A stretch of DNA of 64,000 bases, from positions 1-64,000 of the IMG/VR virus record IMGVR_UViG_3300038441_001119, one strand, 5' to 3'. The DNA comes from a virus. Below the pieces are notes generated by a model, which was not told where the DNA came from, did not search any database, and saw only the letters and a list, made by a program, of their open reading frames with translations. This document shows positions 14,762 through 22,993 of the stretch, piece by piece. Within the stretch, counting starts at the first letter, position 1; every line of letters begins with the position of its first letter. Position numbers and translations under genes: made by a program.

Positions 14762-15244
14762 TCAGAGGGCTGCAAACTCCAGTTTCTTTTTATCTATCTG
14801 TTCTTGTAACTGCGACTCCATCAAACTAAATAGCGCAGGGTTAGGAGCGATACAGGGATCAAATGACGATGGAGCCGCGCTATTGCAAACAAACACAAAC
14901 ACTTGCTTTCCAGAATTAACAGAGGACTGTAGTCGAGTTATGGACTTTTCCAGATTGGCAATATCTATCTCCAAACCTACTGCCTTCATGAAAGTTTCTT
15001 CAGATGCGTAAGAAGTAAACTCTTTCAGGAGTGTCGCCTTTCTATCCTCAAAGTAATTGCTCAGGCCCTCTACGTGGGTACGTGTGAACTTGACCTTTTT
15101 GAAAGAGTATGAATTTCTATGGAAGTCTACTCCCAATACCTCTGACGGTCTAAGAGTGACACCTGCGAGGTTGGTGACATTTGTTTCGACGATGTGAAGC
15201 TCGGATTTGATGTCCTTGAGCCTTTGAAGAGTTTCGTAGGTCAT
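14762..15244 (-). CDS. Coiled-coil protein, 160 residues
   Basis: Heptad-like helices at about 5-30 (LQRLKDIKSELHIVE) and in the C-terminal third (LMESQLQEQIDKKKLEFAAL), with an Arg/Lys/Phe-rich middle. No catalytic motif. Stands alone between a hairpin and the promoter at 14723. Confidence 0.6.
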   Translation of the reverse strand: MTYETLQRLKDIKSELHIVETNVTNLAGVTLRPSEVLGVDFHRNSYSFKKVKFTRTHVEGLSNYFEDRKATLLKEFTSYASEETFMKAVGLEIDIANLEKSITRLQSSVNSGKQVFVFVCNSAAPSSFDPCIAPNPALFSLMESQLQEQIDKKKLEFAAL

Positions 15245-15250
15245 GTGTGG

Positions 15251-15297
15251 TAAAAGTTAGTCATATGCCCTACTGGAGTGGGTAGTTCCAGTAGGGC
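15251..15297 (-). terminator. Hairpin, weak terminator
   Basis: Stem GCCCTACTGGA/TCCAGTAGGGC followed by ATATGACTAACTTTT. The stem is strong but the T-run is interrupted. Confidence 0.5.
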
Positions 15298-15350
15298 TAC
15301 TTGGTTAGTTGTTAATGTAGGGTGAAATAGTTGTTAATCCTGCGGCGTAC

Positions 15351-15644
15351 TCACCTTCCGGCAGTGGTTGGAGGTACTGGTAAAACATACATTGAACGCG
15401 GGGATGCCAGATAGGTCTGCCCTGTCTGCGTGTTCACTATTTCGAACACTGCCTCAGCATCTCCCTCAGTGGTGGTTGCCTTCTTGGGAGTGACCGTATA
15501 GCTGGCAAGTGGCAGGACTGAAAGACGTGCTTGCGCTTGAGTCTTCCTGTCTATCTCCATGGCGTATGGATATGCCGCTATGATGATGCCAATAATGCAT
15601 ATGATCCAAATGAGGGTGACGATTAACTTGGGGATTGCTCTCAT
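15351..15644 (-). CDS. Single-span membrane protein with exposed domain
   Basis: 97 residues from ATG 15642-15644. N-terminal span (about residues 5-25), then about 65 residues with beta-rich composition, probably outside the cytoplasm. Leader CTAACCAACAGACTC. A longer frame would overlap the upstream gene. Confidence 0.6.
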   Translation of the reverse strand: MRAIPKLIVTLIWIICIIGIIIAAYPYAMEIDRKTQAQARLSVLPLASYTVTPKKATTTEGDAEAVFEIVNTQTGQTYLASPRSMYVLPVPPTTAGR

Positions 15645-15655
15645 GAGTCTGTTGG

Positions 15656-15862
15656 TTAGTTGGTTTCGGTGTGTCCGCACTTGGGGCATCCTATCTTTGC
15701 ATTGAGAAGGAGAATCCCCCTGCACAGCAAAGATGTATGCCCACAGCGTTCACAAGGTATATGAAGTACAGTTGCTCCCTGCCATGCGTCCAAAGAAAAG
15801 GAATCAGAAATCAGTTCCAGATCTTTCAACTCATCAGCAATGGATTGTATAAGACGTGACAT
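15656..15862 (-). CDS. Zinc-ribbon protein, 68 residues
   Basis: Two CxxC pairs, CERC and CPKCGH, about 25 residues apart, form a classic zinc ribbon after a helical N-terminal half. ATG overlaps the upstream TGA. Possibly a small transcription-related factor; not assignable to a known one. Confidence 0.65.
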   Translation of the reverse strand: MSRLIQSIADELKDLELISDSFSLDAWQGATVLHIPCERCGHTSLLCRGILLLNAKIGCPKCGHTETN

Positions 15863-16350
15863 CAGGCTGCTTTCTGATCTGCGATGAATTGTCTCAACGC
15901 TTTGGTGGTCAGTGAGAACGCGCCGGGGGTGAAAATCGGGGCAGGTATGCCGTCTGTGAAAGGTTTAACAAAACAAGCTCTTACCATAATAGCGATGTCC
16001 TCATGGGACAGCTCCAGATTGTCATTGAGTTGAAGCGGTCCCATGATTGGACTACCAAAGTGAGGCCAAGAATCGACCGGGCGGTTACTTAACATACCCC
16101 AGCCGAACCACGCGGATGCGCGATATATGCATTGATCTGGAGCTGCTTGCACAAAGGCATGGTCTACCGTAGCACCTTTATCTTCCCTCGCCCATACGTC
16201 GACCACCACCGTAAGGAAGCACCGACACTCATTATCACCGCTCTTCTTGCGCCAAGCGCATCTGGCTTCTTTTCCGTTATTCTCTTCAAGTGCAACGGCG
16301 AGCAGCTCATTGCGACGGGCGTATTCAAGTATTTCTTCTTTGGGGTTCAT
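15862..16350 (-). CDS. Unknown protein, paralogue of 13964-14434
   Basis: 162 residues from ATG 16348-16350 (MNPKEEILEYARRNE), first gene behind the promoter at 16379. Core motifs NNGKEARCAW, SAWFGWG and LELSHEDIA align with the sister protein. Confidence 0.65.
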   Translation of the reverse strand: MNPKEEILEYARRNELLAVALEENNGKEARCAWRKKSGDNECRCFLTVVVDVWAREDKGATVDHAFVQAAPDQCIYRASAWFGWGMLSNRPVDSWPHFGSPIMGPLQLNDNLELSHEDIAIMVRACFVKPFTDGIPAPIFTPGAFSLTTKALRQFIADQKAA

Positions 16351-16378
16351 ACGTGTGTGGGAGGATTTGTTATCCTCA

Positions 16379-16392
16379 CAAGTATATAGCAC
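16379..16392 (-). promoter_or_regulatory. Phage promoter, short-spacer variant
   Basis: GTGCTATATACTTG: the two bases between TATATA and CTTG seen elsewhere are missing. Downstream GAGGAT-AACAA-ATCCTC can form a 5'-terminal hairpin. A terminator is immediately upstream. Confidence 0.7.
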
Positions 16393-16394
16393 AT

Positions 16395-16444
16395 AAAAAA
16401 GAAGAAGTGCCCGTCAGGGAGCACCTGACGGGGTTACTTCTTTT
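16395..16444 (-). terminator. Intrinsic terminator
   Basis: Long stem AAGAAGT...CCCGTCAGG / CCTGACGGG...ACTTCTT ending in TTCTTTTTT on the minus strand. Confidence 0.9.
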
Positions 16445-16449
16445 AAACC

Positions 16450-17235
16450 CTAAAACGCAACAACGCGGGCTTTGTCCAACTGCTTGATGAAATAGTGCAG
16501 GTAACAAGGCATGATATGCGCTACCAATTCAGTGATAGGCATGGACAGCGATTGCACGAACACTTTGTCAATGGCAGCTTGGTCACCTTTGAACATAACC
16601 TTACCCACCATTTGCCGAAATCCAAGCATCTGGAACGGTGGTATTGTTTTCATCTTTTCTTCAACCTCCTTACGCAGTGTGGCAAGCTCCGTCATATCCT
16701 TCACTTTGACCACAGGACCATACAGACCACGCTGATTGGTTGTGGGTTCTTGTGCTAGGATATCGACAGGAGGTGCTTTGGATACTGTGATCTGCGGCTT
16801 GGAGGGTGCTGAGTGTTTCCATGTGTACAGCTCCTTTTTCTCAAGTGGACGAGCATATGCGCACTCAGACTTGATGTTGCTGCAGTATGGGCGACTAACG
16901 ATGGTGATCTCGTCGCACTCAAGATTGCAGATCCATCGGCGCCGGTTGTATGTGAAGTGAATCCTGACCGTACCTTCATAGAAGAGAACGAACCCTCTCG
17001 ACGTTACGATCTTTCCGTTATGTTCGTGCCTTACAGACACGACATCGCCTTCATAGATCATGCGGTCATTTTGGTCAATGATTCCCGTGGAACGATACAC
17101 CCGGTAGTCTTTTCTGGAAATAGCCTGTAAGCCTAAGGCATCCGGGATGTAGAGAACACCGTTGGAAGAAGCAAGGACATTGGGTACAAACCGTCCTGTC
17201 TTCTTATTGATCACTCTGAATGGGTTGATGTTCAT
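16450..17235 (-). CDS. YopX-like domain protein
   Basis: 261 residues. The region around residues 47-95 (STGIIDQNDRMIYEGDVV... then a beta barrel) matches the YopX fold found in many phage proteins (usual form YTGLKDKNGKEIYEGDIV). A linker with Pro and Lys follows, then a helical C-terminal domain (about 180-261). YopX proteins have no settled function. Ends at the terminator at 16395. Confidence 0.7.
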   Translation of the reverse strand: MNINPFRVINKKTGRFVPNVLASSNGVLYIPDALGLQAISRKDYRVYRSTGIIDQNDRMIYEGDVVSVRHEHNGKIVTSRGFVLFYEGTVRIHFTYNRRRWICNLECDEITIVSRPYCSNIKSECAYARPLEKKELYTWKHSAPSKPQITVSKAPPVDILAQEPTTNQRGLYGPVVKVKDMTELATLRKEVEEKMKTIPPFQMLGFRQMVGKVMFKGDQAAIDKVFVQSLSMPITELVAHIMPCYLHYFIKQLDKARVVAF

Positions 17236-17238
17236 AGG

Positions 17239-17385
17239 TCAGATGACTAGGTTCAATGCTTTCATCAACCCTAGGAAAATAACCAGAGTTATGAAGAAAC
17301 CGACAAACCGGAAAATCATACCGAGGGGCAGCCAATCCGGGGCTGCTTCCTCCCACTCATTGAGTTTGTTAAAAAAGTTTTTCAT
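17239..17385 (-). CDS. 48-residue membrane peptide
   Basis: ATG 17383-17385 (MKNFFNKLNEWEEAAP), with an amphipathic N-terminal half and one hydrophobic helix (about 22-43). First gene behind the promoter at 17437. Confidence 0.6.
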   Translation of the reverse strand: MKNFFNKLNEWEEAAPDWLPLGMIFRFVGFFITLVIFLGLMKALNLVI

Positions 17386-17436
17386 GTTATGAGCTAGTTC
17401 GTGTGTGTTGATTTTGTGCGTAGGGGAGTAGTCTCC

Positions 17437-17452
17437 TCCAAGTTTATATAGC
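17437..17452 (-). promoter_or_regulatory. Phage promoter, GNGYTATATA-NN-CTTG family
   Basis: GTGCTATATAAACTTG on the minus strand, directly after a terminator; GGAG-ACTA-CTCC can form at the RNA 5' end (4 bp). Confidence 0.75.
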
Positions 17453-17454
17453 AC

Positions 17455-17500
17455 ATAAAAAAGAAATACTGCCCTCCACCAGTCAAGGCAGAGGGCAGTA
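17455..17500 (-). terminator. Intrinsic terminator
   Basis: Stem TACTGCCCTC/GAGGGCAGTA with inner pairs, followed by TTTCTTTTTT. Confidence 0.88.
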
Positions 17501-17503
17501 AGA

Positions 17504-17713
17504 TCACGTGAGCTGATTGGACCAGCGGGAGCGGAGTTGTCGTCTGATTTTGTTGCGAGTCGAGTGGATTCGACGTAACACTATGGGGTTATTGATGATG
17601 GGGCGAGGGCCTGTCGGCATCATTTCAACCTCAGCAAGCATGGCAGCCATGGATTCATAGCTGCGACCTACTTTGGTGAACCGACACTGTCTTGTAATGG
17701 AGAATCTTGCCAT
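17504..17713 (-). CDS. Arginine-rich 69-residue protein
   Basis: Very basic, with a C-terminal Arg cluster (LRRIHSTRNKIRRQLRSRW). Flanked by terminators on both sides. It may bind nucleic acid; no family recognised and no promoter motif seen. Confidence 0.55.
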   Translation of the reverse strand: MARFSITRQCRFTKVGRSYESMAAMLAEVEMMPTGPRPIINNPIVLRRIHSTRNKIRRQLRSRWSNQLT

Positions 17714-17721
17714 GTGTATGA

Positions 17722-17757
17722 TAAAAGAAAACCCACCCTGTTGCTAGCAGGGTGGGT
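17722..17757 (-). terminator. Intrinsic terminator
   Basis: Stem ACCCACCCTG/CAGGGTGGGT followed by TTTCTTTTAT. Confidence 0.88.
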
Positions 17758-17761
17758 AGGA

Positions 17762-17980
17762 TTATTCGAAATAGTCGTAGGGCGGATGACCAGTAAACTG
17801 CTCAGTCGCACACCACGTTATCTCGACCGCGTAGCCGATACCGAAATTATTTATATGTCCGTAAAACAATCCGGCAGGTGTTTCCGCCAGCCAGTTGTAT
17901 GCGTCTATACAAGCGAAATCAGTCATCTCGCTACCACCGGGTATGTATTCCTGTACTGCTTCGATATATGTTGTTGCCAT
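17762..17980 (-). CDS. Unknown acidic 72-residue protein
   Basis: Rich in aromatic residues and Asp/Glu. Contains a helix (FACIDAYNWLAETPAG) followed by a Gly-rich stretch. No motif recognised. Confidence 0.5.
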   Translation of the reverse strand: MATTYIEAVQEYIPGGSEMTDFACIDAYNWLAETPAGLFYGHINNFGIGYAVEITWCATEQFTGHPPYDYFE

Positions 17981-18021
17981 AGAGTAGGTTGATTTAGTTC
18001 TCTAGACACAACAACATGCTT

Positions 18022-18267
18022 TTACTCAGCAGACCAGCCGTACTGGATTTGTGTATTGGCGTATACGCCTCCGACGATGATCTCCTCGTACCACCACTCG
18101 GGGTAACCCCCGTTGGCACGCTTGACCATATCACAGTGCTCGTTCCACATGTCCGACGAATTGGATGAGGACATGAGGTGCTTCACATCTTTGACGGTCG
18201 TAAGGTCGAGGGACTCGACTGACTTGGCTTCGTTTTGTTCTTGGTTTTGTTCCGGTTTGTCTTGCAT
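18022..18267 (-). CDS. Unknown 81-residue protein
   Basis: Gln/Glu-rich head, then TTVKDVKHLMSSSNSSDMWN and the segment GGYPEWWYEEIIVGG, a pattern I associate with small conserved phage proteins of unknown role. It follows the hairpin at 18283. Confidence 0.6.
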   Translation of the reverse strand: MQDKPEQNQEQNEAKSVESLDLTTVKDVKHLMSSSNSSDMWNEHCDMVKRANGGYPEWWYEEIIVGGVYANTQIQYGWSAE

Positions 18268-18282
18268 GGTGAGAGAGGGGTG

Positions 18283-18308
18283 AGCGGGGTTACCTCGGTA
18301 ACCCCGCT
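18283..18308 (-). terminator. GC-rich hairpin, possible terminator
   Basis: Stem AGCGGGGTTACC/GGTAACCCCGCT between two genes. No T-run follows, so it may be a processing or stability element instead. Confidence 0.4.
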
Positions 18309-18313
18309 ATAGA

Positions 18314-19066
18314 CTACGATGGGAGGATCAGGTCGTCCTGATGTCCTCCGGGACCGTGGATCTTTCCACAACCCGGACATGGTTTTCCGGGAGCAAACAG
18401 ATCCGCCAGTTCTTCAATACTGTCAACCGAGATGACCTTCACATCCGCAATGACGGCACCTTTCGATTGTGACATGGTGCGGGTGATCTGGTCATGCATG
18501 ACGACCTTTGCCTGACGCAGACCGATCTCGACGATGTCATTCGAAATAGGTCTCGCCTTGGCCAAACGTTGGTGCAGCTCCAGCAAACGATGCATGGCGT
18601 TATCCATGACAACATCTTCCGGTGTACCCACTGACGCCTCGGCGGTTGCTGCGGCGGCGAGGGCTGGGAAGAGTTCCGCTGTTTCCGGGTACATTGCCGC
18701 CAGCATCTTGCGATACTTGGTGGACGTGTGGAGGATCTCCATGGAAGTGATTGCCTTGAAATCGTGCAGCCACTCTTCTGGAACCTCAAACTCCCAGTTC
18801 ACGACTTCAGGGATATTCTTGTCAGTGGTACCTGACACGAGACCCTTCATCGCTGCGATCTTACCGTTTTCCGCTGCGAACTGTTCGCTACCCATGGGAC
18901 CGGTAACGGTGGAGATCCAGATGCGGTCTTTCGGCTTCTCGTCGAAATACATCAGTGGGCCGTGACCGTTCAGGAAGTTCGGGATGTCCTCCGCTTTTAC
19001 TCCCAACATTGGGACAAGGAGGAAGGCCGCGGAACTGATTTTCTGAAGACTAGTGCTTGCGGACAT
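18314..19066 (-). CDS. Unknown 250-residue protein with C-terminal zinc site
   Basis: Helical protein with an Ala/Glu-rich centre and a tail holding CPGC plus several His (GKIHGPGGHQDD), a possible metal site. The N-terminal SAAFLLVPMLGVKAED is mildly hydrophobic but lacks a proper signal charge pattern. Overlaps the upstream gene by 17 bases. Confidence 0.6.
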   Translation of the reverse strand: MSASTSLQKISSAAFLLVPMLGVKAEDIPNFLNGHGPLMYFDEKPKDRIWISTVTGPMGSEQFAAENGKIAAMKGLVSGTTDKNIPEVVNWEFEVPEEWLHDFKAITSMEILHTSTKYRKMLAAMYPETAELFPALAAAATAEASVGTPEDVVMDNAMHRLLELHQRLAKARPISNDIVEIGLRQAKVVMHDQITRTMSQSKGAVIADVKVISVDSIEELADLFAPGKPCPGCGKIHGPGGHQDDLILPS

Positions 19067-19328
19067 GATTTGTGCGGGGTTCGAGTTTGCTCAAAACAAA
19101 GGCATCGTACATATACAGGGACGCAGCTATAGCAAGCAGTATCCCAGCATAGGCAATGCATTTCGCGGATGTCAGGTCGGGTGCTCTCCAGCTGGAATCC
19201 AGCATGGAATACACTGCATAAGACAGTCCGAGTAGTAGGATGAGGAAGGACGCGATCATTGTCGACATGCGTACGACATAGATGCGTTTGTCTCCCATGT
19301 TATCAGTCGTTCTTTTCCGATTTGCCAT
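19050..19328 (-). CDS. Membrane protein, two spans
   Basis: 92 residues. Hydrophobic segments at about 24-44 and 58-76, with a basic N-terminus (MANRKRTTDN), so N-in topology is likely. Function unknown. Confidence 0.6.
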   Translation of the reverse strand: MANRKRTTDNMGDKRIYVVRMSTMIASFLILLLGLSYAVYSMLDSSWRAPDLTSAKCIAYAGILLAIAASLYMYDAFVLSKLEPRTNHVRKH

Positions 19329-19351
19329 GGCGTGTGTGCTTTGTGTGTTAT

Positions 19352-20011
19352 TTAGAAACCGCGGTCATTGTCTTTCTTGATAATGCCGCTTTTTACCATG
19401 AGGTAGAACCTTTCGGTCATTACGCCCATGCATTTGTGGTTGGTGTCTGCCGTGTTTTCAAGGACGCCCTTTTTGCACCAAGTGACGATGGGCAGGTTTG
19501 TATTTCTCCTGATCCACATTGGGCCGTCACAATCAGGACACTCCACATCGCCATCCTTGACCTCTCCTTCCAGATCCGGTCGGCGTGACAGCGGTAGGTG
19601 CCATTTGCTGCATACAGGGCATTCCTTGTCTTTCCCCGAGCATGTCCCGCAGGTAGTCTTAGCCACCTCGTGGGACATACCAGTCAACTTAGCTAGGAAG
19701 AACAGAGAATCAGAGGTCAGCTTGGAATGCTTGAATCTCTCATTTTCATACTCTTCCTCCATTATCGCAAGCCTTGCCAGCCTCTCTTCCCTTATTCGTC
19801 TGGCTTGCGCCCGGATGGACGCCATCATCAGCACAGCGCCGAGGATAGTACCCACCATGTAGGAAGACGATAGGACCGTGTAGACATTAACTTTGTCCTT
19901 GGGGATCTTGTGATCATACGATGCCTTGTATCGAATGGCTCCAATACAGCACATGGTTCCAAGGATAACAGACAGTATACCGGAGAATAGGAGGCGTTGT
20001 TCTTTGCGCAT
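19352..20011 (-). CDS. Membrane protein with zinc-binding cytoplasmic domain
   Basis: 219 residues. Two N-terminal spans (about 8-28 and 46-66), an Arg/Glu-rich coiled coil (70-95), then a Cys-rich domain with CGTC, CPVC and CPDC pairs, resembling a DnaJ-type or rubredoxin-like knuckle. The layout suggests a membrane-tethered adaptor. ATG directly follows the TAA of the gene on its 3' side (TAAATG arrangement). Confidence 0.6.
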   Translation of the reverse strand: MRKEQRLLFSGILSVILGTMCCIGAIRYKASYDHKIPKDKVNVYTVLSSSYMVGTILGAVLMMASIRAQARRIREERLARLAIMEEEYENERFKHSKLTSDSLFFLAKLTGMSHEVAKTTCGTCSGKDKECPVCSKWHLPLSRRPDLEGEVKDGDVECPDCDGPMWIRRNTNLPIVTWCKKGVLENTADTNHKCMGVMTERFYLMVKSGIIKKDNDRGF

Positions 20012-20209
20012 TTAAGTTAATTGGATTTCAGGGGGTTCTTCTGGTGGAGGTGCGTGAGCCTCAAACCATGCGTCGAACTCGTTTCGCGTTGTCCACGAGA
20101 CGAGTTCGTTGTCTTTCAACATCTGAGCGTACCATTTTTCAAAGGACGCGCTGTTGACGACAGTAGCTGCGCCTCCAGCATTGAAGGCGGCGAGTAATAA
20201 TGCTTTCAC
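20012..20209 (-). CDS. Unknown 65-residue protein
   Basis: Short helical protein with an acidic, Pro-rich C-terminus (APPPEEPPEIQLT). Start overlaps the stop of the preceding gene by 4 bases. Confidence 0.5.
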   Translation of the reverse strand: MKALLLAAFNAGGAATVVNSASFEKWYAQMLKDNELVSWTTRNEFDAWFEAHAPPPEEPPEIQLT

Positions 20210-20736
20210 TTCTTGGGAGGTCCGAGAGTCTTGTCCACGTAAGCCTTGAAGTCATCCGGGATAGGGACCTCCATGATCTTCGCCTGCTTGAGCAGATGAG
20301 GATTGTAGTCACGAGTTGTCACCGTCGTGGTGGTGATAATAACTTTGCAATCCCCTAGCCACGAGAAGATGGCGCTTTTACCTGATTCGAAGATATCCAG
20401 TTCACCGAAGCCTCCACGACCTTTGGGGAGCTTCTTGAGGAAGTCCACAGCCTCTTGAGAGATCTGCAGCTTCTCCATCTCCGTCACGAAGCCGATGTTA
20501 CCTTTATTGGCAGGGCTGGCCAAAACTCCATCAGCTTTGTAATCCGAAATGATGCCTACATGTCCCCGATAGTAGAAACACTGAGTCACCTTTGGGGTAG
20601 CTTCAGCTGTGTCCTTCTTGTCTTCCTTCGGTGTGGTCGCCTTCATCTTTGCCCTCGGCTTGACTGGGGTTTCCTTCTTTTTCTGGCCGGTCTTCTGCGC
20701 CGCCTGCTTCGTTTGCTTTGGTTTCGTTTGAGACAT
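20206..20736 (-). CDS. Basic-tailed globular protein
   Basis: 176 residues. The first 45 are Lys/Pro/Thr-rich and disordered; the rest is a compact alpha/beta domain (CFYYRGHVGIISDYKADG...). The N-terminal 44 codons overlap the end of the upstream gene (20603-21088) in another frame. A start at ATG 20644-20646 would shorten the overlap to about 44 bases. Confidence 0.6.
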   Translation of the reverse strand: MSQTKPKQTKQAAQKTGQKKKETPVKPRAKMKATTPKEDKKDTAEATPKVTQCFYYRGHVGIISDYKADGVLASPANKGNIGFVTEMEKLQISQEAVDFLKKLPKGRGGFGELDIFESGKSAIFSWLGDCKVIITTTTVTTRDYNPHLLKQAKIMEVPIPDDFKAYVDKTLGPPKK

Positions 20737-21088
20737 GTACTGGTTTTCGTGCTGGAGGTGTGTACTCTGGTGTATGTCTTGCGAACGCGGCCTGCGCGTC
20801 TTGTTGCCATTCCGGCGAAAACAGCATGGCGCCTATAGCATCTCCGATGTGGTATGTGATCTGACGGTATTGCTCCCGGTCAACATAGAACGCAGGTCCT
20901 TTCTGCCCATTGGAGCGGCTTTTCTCCAAGGCGAACAGGAAGTCCGTGTAGCTCATGTTCCAATCATCATCAATGTCTGCCTGAGTCTTCATTATCAGAA
21001 GAGCAAGACTTTCCTTGGTCTCGTTCTTCAGTTTGCTGTTATGTGGGAACGACACAAAGTCGCTGGGTCGCAGTTCTTTTACGGGCAT
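20603..21088 (-). CDS. Unknown protein with acidic disordered tail
   Basis: 161 residues. A folded first part (to about 105) with several Trp and Tyr, and a tail dominated by Glu, Gly, Asp and Lys (EAGGAEDRPEKEGNPSQAEG). The tail is read from the same DNA that encodes the basic head of the next protein. Confidence 0.6.
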   Translation of the reverse strand: MPVKELRPSDFVSFPHNSKLKNETKESLALLIMKTQADIDDDWNMSYTDFLFALEKSRSNGQKGPAFYVDREQYRQITYHIGDAIGAMLFSPEWQQDAQAAFARHTPEYTPPARKPVHVSNETKANEAGGAEDRPEKEGNPSQAEGKDEGDHTEGRQEGHS

Positions 21089-21393
21089 GGTGGAACTTGT
21101 TCGGGTGGGATGTAGTAATAGTTATCCGTAACATGCCCCAGTTGGAGCCTGCTAGGAGTGGCGTACCTGTGGTACTTCTCAAAACGGAAGTCGTGGTTGT
21201 AATGAGCATCTTCAGGAGGAGTCTCCAGAAGCTTGATCATGTACTCGGGATTGAACTTGAAACGAAAGATGGCTCCTTCTTTCAGATGTTCAAACTGAAC
21301 CAGTATTCCTATCCCATCCGAAACTTTGCCGAAGTTCCTACGCCTTCGTGCCCGTTTCAGCTTTTCCGGTGTATCAACAGTATCGAGGGACAT
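21079..21393 (-). CDS. Unknown 104-residue protein, operon head
   Basis: Basic stretch KLKRARRRRNFGK near the N-terminus followed by a beta-rich part. First gene behind the promoter at 21426; its mRNA leader is only about 25 bases. Confidence 0.6.
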   Translation of the reverse strand: MSLDTVDTPEKLKRARRRRNFGKVSDGIGILVQFEHLKEGAIFRFKFNPEYMIKLLETPPEDAHYNHDFRFEKYHRYATPSRLQLGHVTDNYYYIPPEQVPPCP

Positions 21394-21425
21394 GGTGTGC
21401 GTATTTCATGAGGACGTAATACCCT

Positions 21426-21441
21426 CAAGATTATATAACAC
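21426..21441 (-). promoter_or_regulatory. Phage promoter, GNGYTATATA-NN-CTTG family
   Basis: GTGTTATATAATCTTG on the minus strand. The early transcript can pair TGAGG with CCTCA. No terminator lies between it and the upstream gene. Confidence 0.75.
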
Positions 21442-21444
21442 ATA

Positions 21445-21915
21445 TCAGCCTCTCTTATCATCAGGGAACATAGCATGAAGGATCACATCGAGGATCCTTA
21501 GCTTGTTGTCCAGCTGGTAGTAATAGTACTCGGAGAACCTTCGTTTGATGATCTGCGGCAGTGTCAGCTTGAGAGAGGGCCACCGCCACCACATAGGAAT
21601 CGCCGATACCTTAAATGGATCGTTGCATCCCTGCACATGGTAGGTGTCTTTCCCAAGAGCACAACAAATGGAAACCATCAGGCTGTGCGCACAGTCATAG
21701 TACTTCTGCTGAGTGAACGAAATGATCAGCAGATTATCATCCCGGTTGATGTTCAAGATGTCCTCAGGTAGCTCCCATTTGTTGGCACGCAAGCGCAGGC
21801 CAACAAATATGTGCCCGAAGAGTTCTTGGAAGTCCGGGGTAAACAGAGAGAACAGCTTGTTCTTCTGATCGAGTGTGACGTTAATTGCTAGGTGGTTGTA
21901 TTTCGCTTTGGCCAT
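21445..21915 (-). CDS. Unknown 156-residue protein
   Basis: Mixed alpha/beta, with Trp/Lys-rich segments (MWWRWPSLKLTLPQIIKRRF) and a C-terminal acidic end. No motif recognised. Behind the promoter at 21947. Confidence 0.6.
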   Translation of the reverse strand: MAKAKYNHLAINVTLDQKNKLFSLFTPDFQELFGHIFVGLRLRANKWELPEDILNINRDDNLLIISFTQQKYYDCAHSLMVSICCALGKDTYHVQGCNDPFKVSAIPMWWRWPSLKLTLPQIIKRRFSEYYYYQLDNKLRILDVILHAMFPDDKRG

Positions 21916-21946
21916 AAAGATAAATAGTTTTGTGAGTTAATACCCA

Positions 21947-21962
21947 CAAAACTATATAACTC
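21947..21962 (-). promoter_or_regulatory. Phage promoter with strong 5' hairpin
   Basis: GAGTTATATAGTTTTG. The transcript begins AGTTTTGTG and pairs with CACAAAACT (9 bp), followed by ATTTATCTTT, so it could also act as a weak terminator between promoter and gene. Confidence 0.7.
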
Positions 21963-21986
21963 CCACAGCTCGGCTATTGCTCGATT

Positions 21987-22253
21987 TTACTTCCTTGAGG
22001 CAGGAAGCTCCTGAGCCTTAAGCTCTTTCAAAACTCGCTTACTCTGTGCAACATTTAGGATCGCGCCCACCTTACGGTATTTACAGGCTAGTGCAGTGGC
22101 TTGCCGAACGCTAACAGAAACGTTCTCAGGGATCATCGCGAGGACGATCTCTTCTTGTCCATCATACACTACGACAGCACCATTGATCCCGTGTTCGAAG
22201 TTAACGCCGAGAGATGCCACCCGTTTGGCTTTGCGGTTCTTGGAGGTTGCCAT
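21987..22253 (-). CDS. Unknown basic 88-residue protein
   Basis: Basic ends around a beta-rich centre (NFEHGINGAVVVYDGQEEIV). Divergent from the plus-strand cassette that begins at 22355; the 100-base gap must hold promoters for both directions, but none is clear. Confidence 0.55.
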   Translation of the reverse strand: MATSKNRKAKRVASLGVNFEHGINGAVVVYDGQEEIVLAMIPENVSVSVRQATALACKYRKVGAILNVAQSKRVLKELKAQELPASRK

Positions 22254-22354
22254 TTCGGAGATAAGTGTAGCTGGTTCATTGCATAAAGGGAACTGGAATT
22301 AAATTGAAATTAGCACTTGCATACTGGTTGGTTAAAGGCCACCGTGAGCAGGTA

Positions 22355-22993
22355 ATGAATAACGAAGCACCTCGTCTGATCGCCGTTTCCGCTTTTGCGC
22401 AATCGGGTAAAGATACCTTCTATGAGTTCCTGAAACACCACGCACATGATGCTTGGGGTATGAAGGTTCACAAATGGAAATTCGCTGATGCACTCAGGCA
22501 ATCAGTCAGAGAGGAATGTCTGGAACTTGGTATTGATCCTTGGACCGAGCACCCTGATGAGAAGGAGATCATCCGCCCCATCCTTGTTCGTGTTGGTCAA
22601 GAAGCTCGTGCCAAGAACCCTGATCACTGGGTTGAGACCCTCCTTGCAAACAAGCTACCGTTGAATGGTATCGTCGTCATCACTGACATGCGTTACGTCA
22701 ATGAGCTACTCAAGGTGGAGGCTCAGAAAGATCCTGAGGACAAGTTCTATGTCTGGTTGGATCGCGAAGGGAAGGGTCCTGCCAACGATGAGGAGAAAGA
22801 GTATACTACTTTGCTGCGTGAAGAGCTGTTCAAATATGACAATGCTGTTCACTATGCATGGCTCAAGGACTTCGACAACCTCGCTTATGAGAACTGGGAT
22901 TCCGGTTCCAAGGCTGAGATCTACAAGGATCTGACTGAACAAGTCTTCAACCCTATTCAAGAATACTGGGGTCTTAAAATCGTTAAGCCATGA
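22355..22993 (+). CDS. Deoxynucleoside monophosphate kinase
   Basis: 212 residues from ATG 22355, which has AGCAGG upstream and fits better than the TTG at 22304. The P-loop SAFAQSGKDTFYEFL (GKDT form) matches phage T4 gp1-type dNMP kinases, which phosphorylate dNMPs for viral DNA synthesis. Downstream segments RPILVRVGQEARAKNPDHWV and VVITDMRYVNEL fit the substrate and lid regions of that family. Head of a rare plus-strand cassette with ATGA overlaps. Confidence 0.8.
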   Translation: MNNEAPRLIAVSAFAQSGKDTFYEFLKHHAHDAWGMKVHKWKFADALRQSVREECLELGIDPWTEHPDEKEIIRPILVRVGQEARAKNPDHWVETLLANKLPLNGIVVITDMRYVNELLKVEAQKDPEDKFYVWLDREGKGPANDEEKEYTTLLREELFKYDNAVHYAWLKDFDNLAYENWDSGSKAEIYKDLTEQVFNPIQEYWGLKIVKP

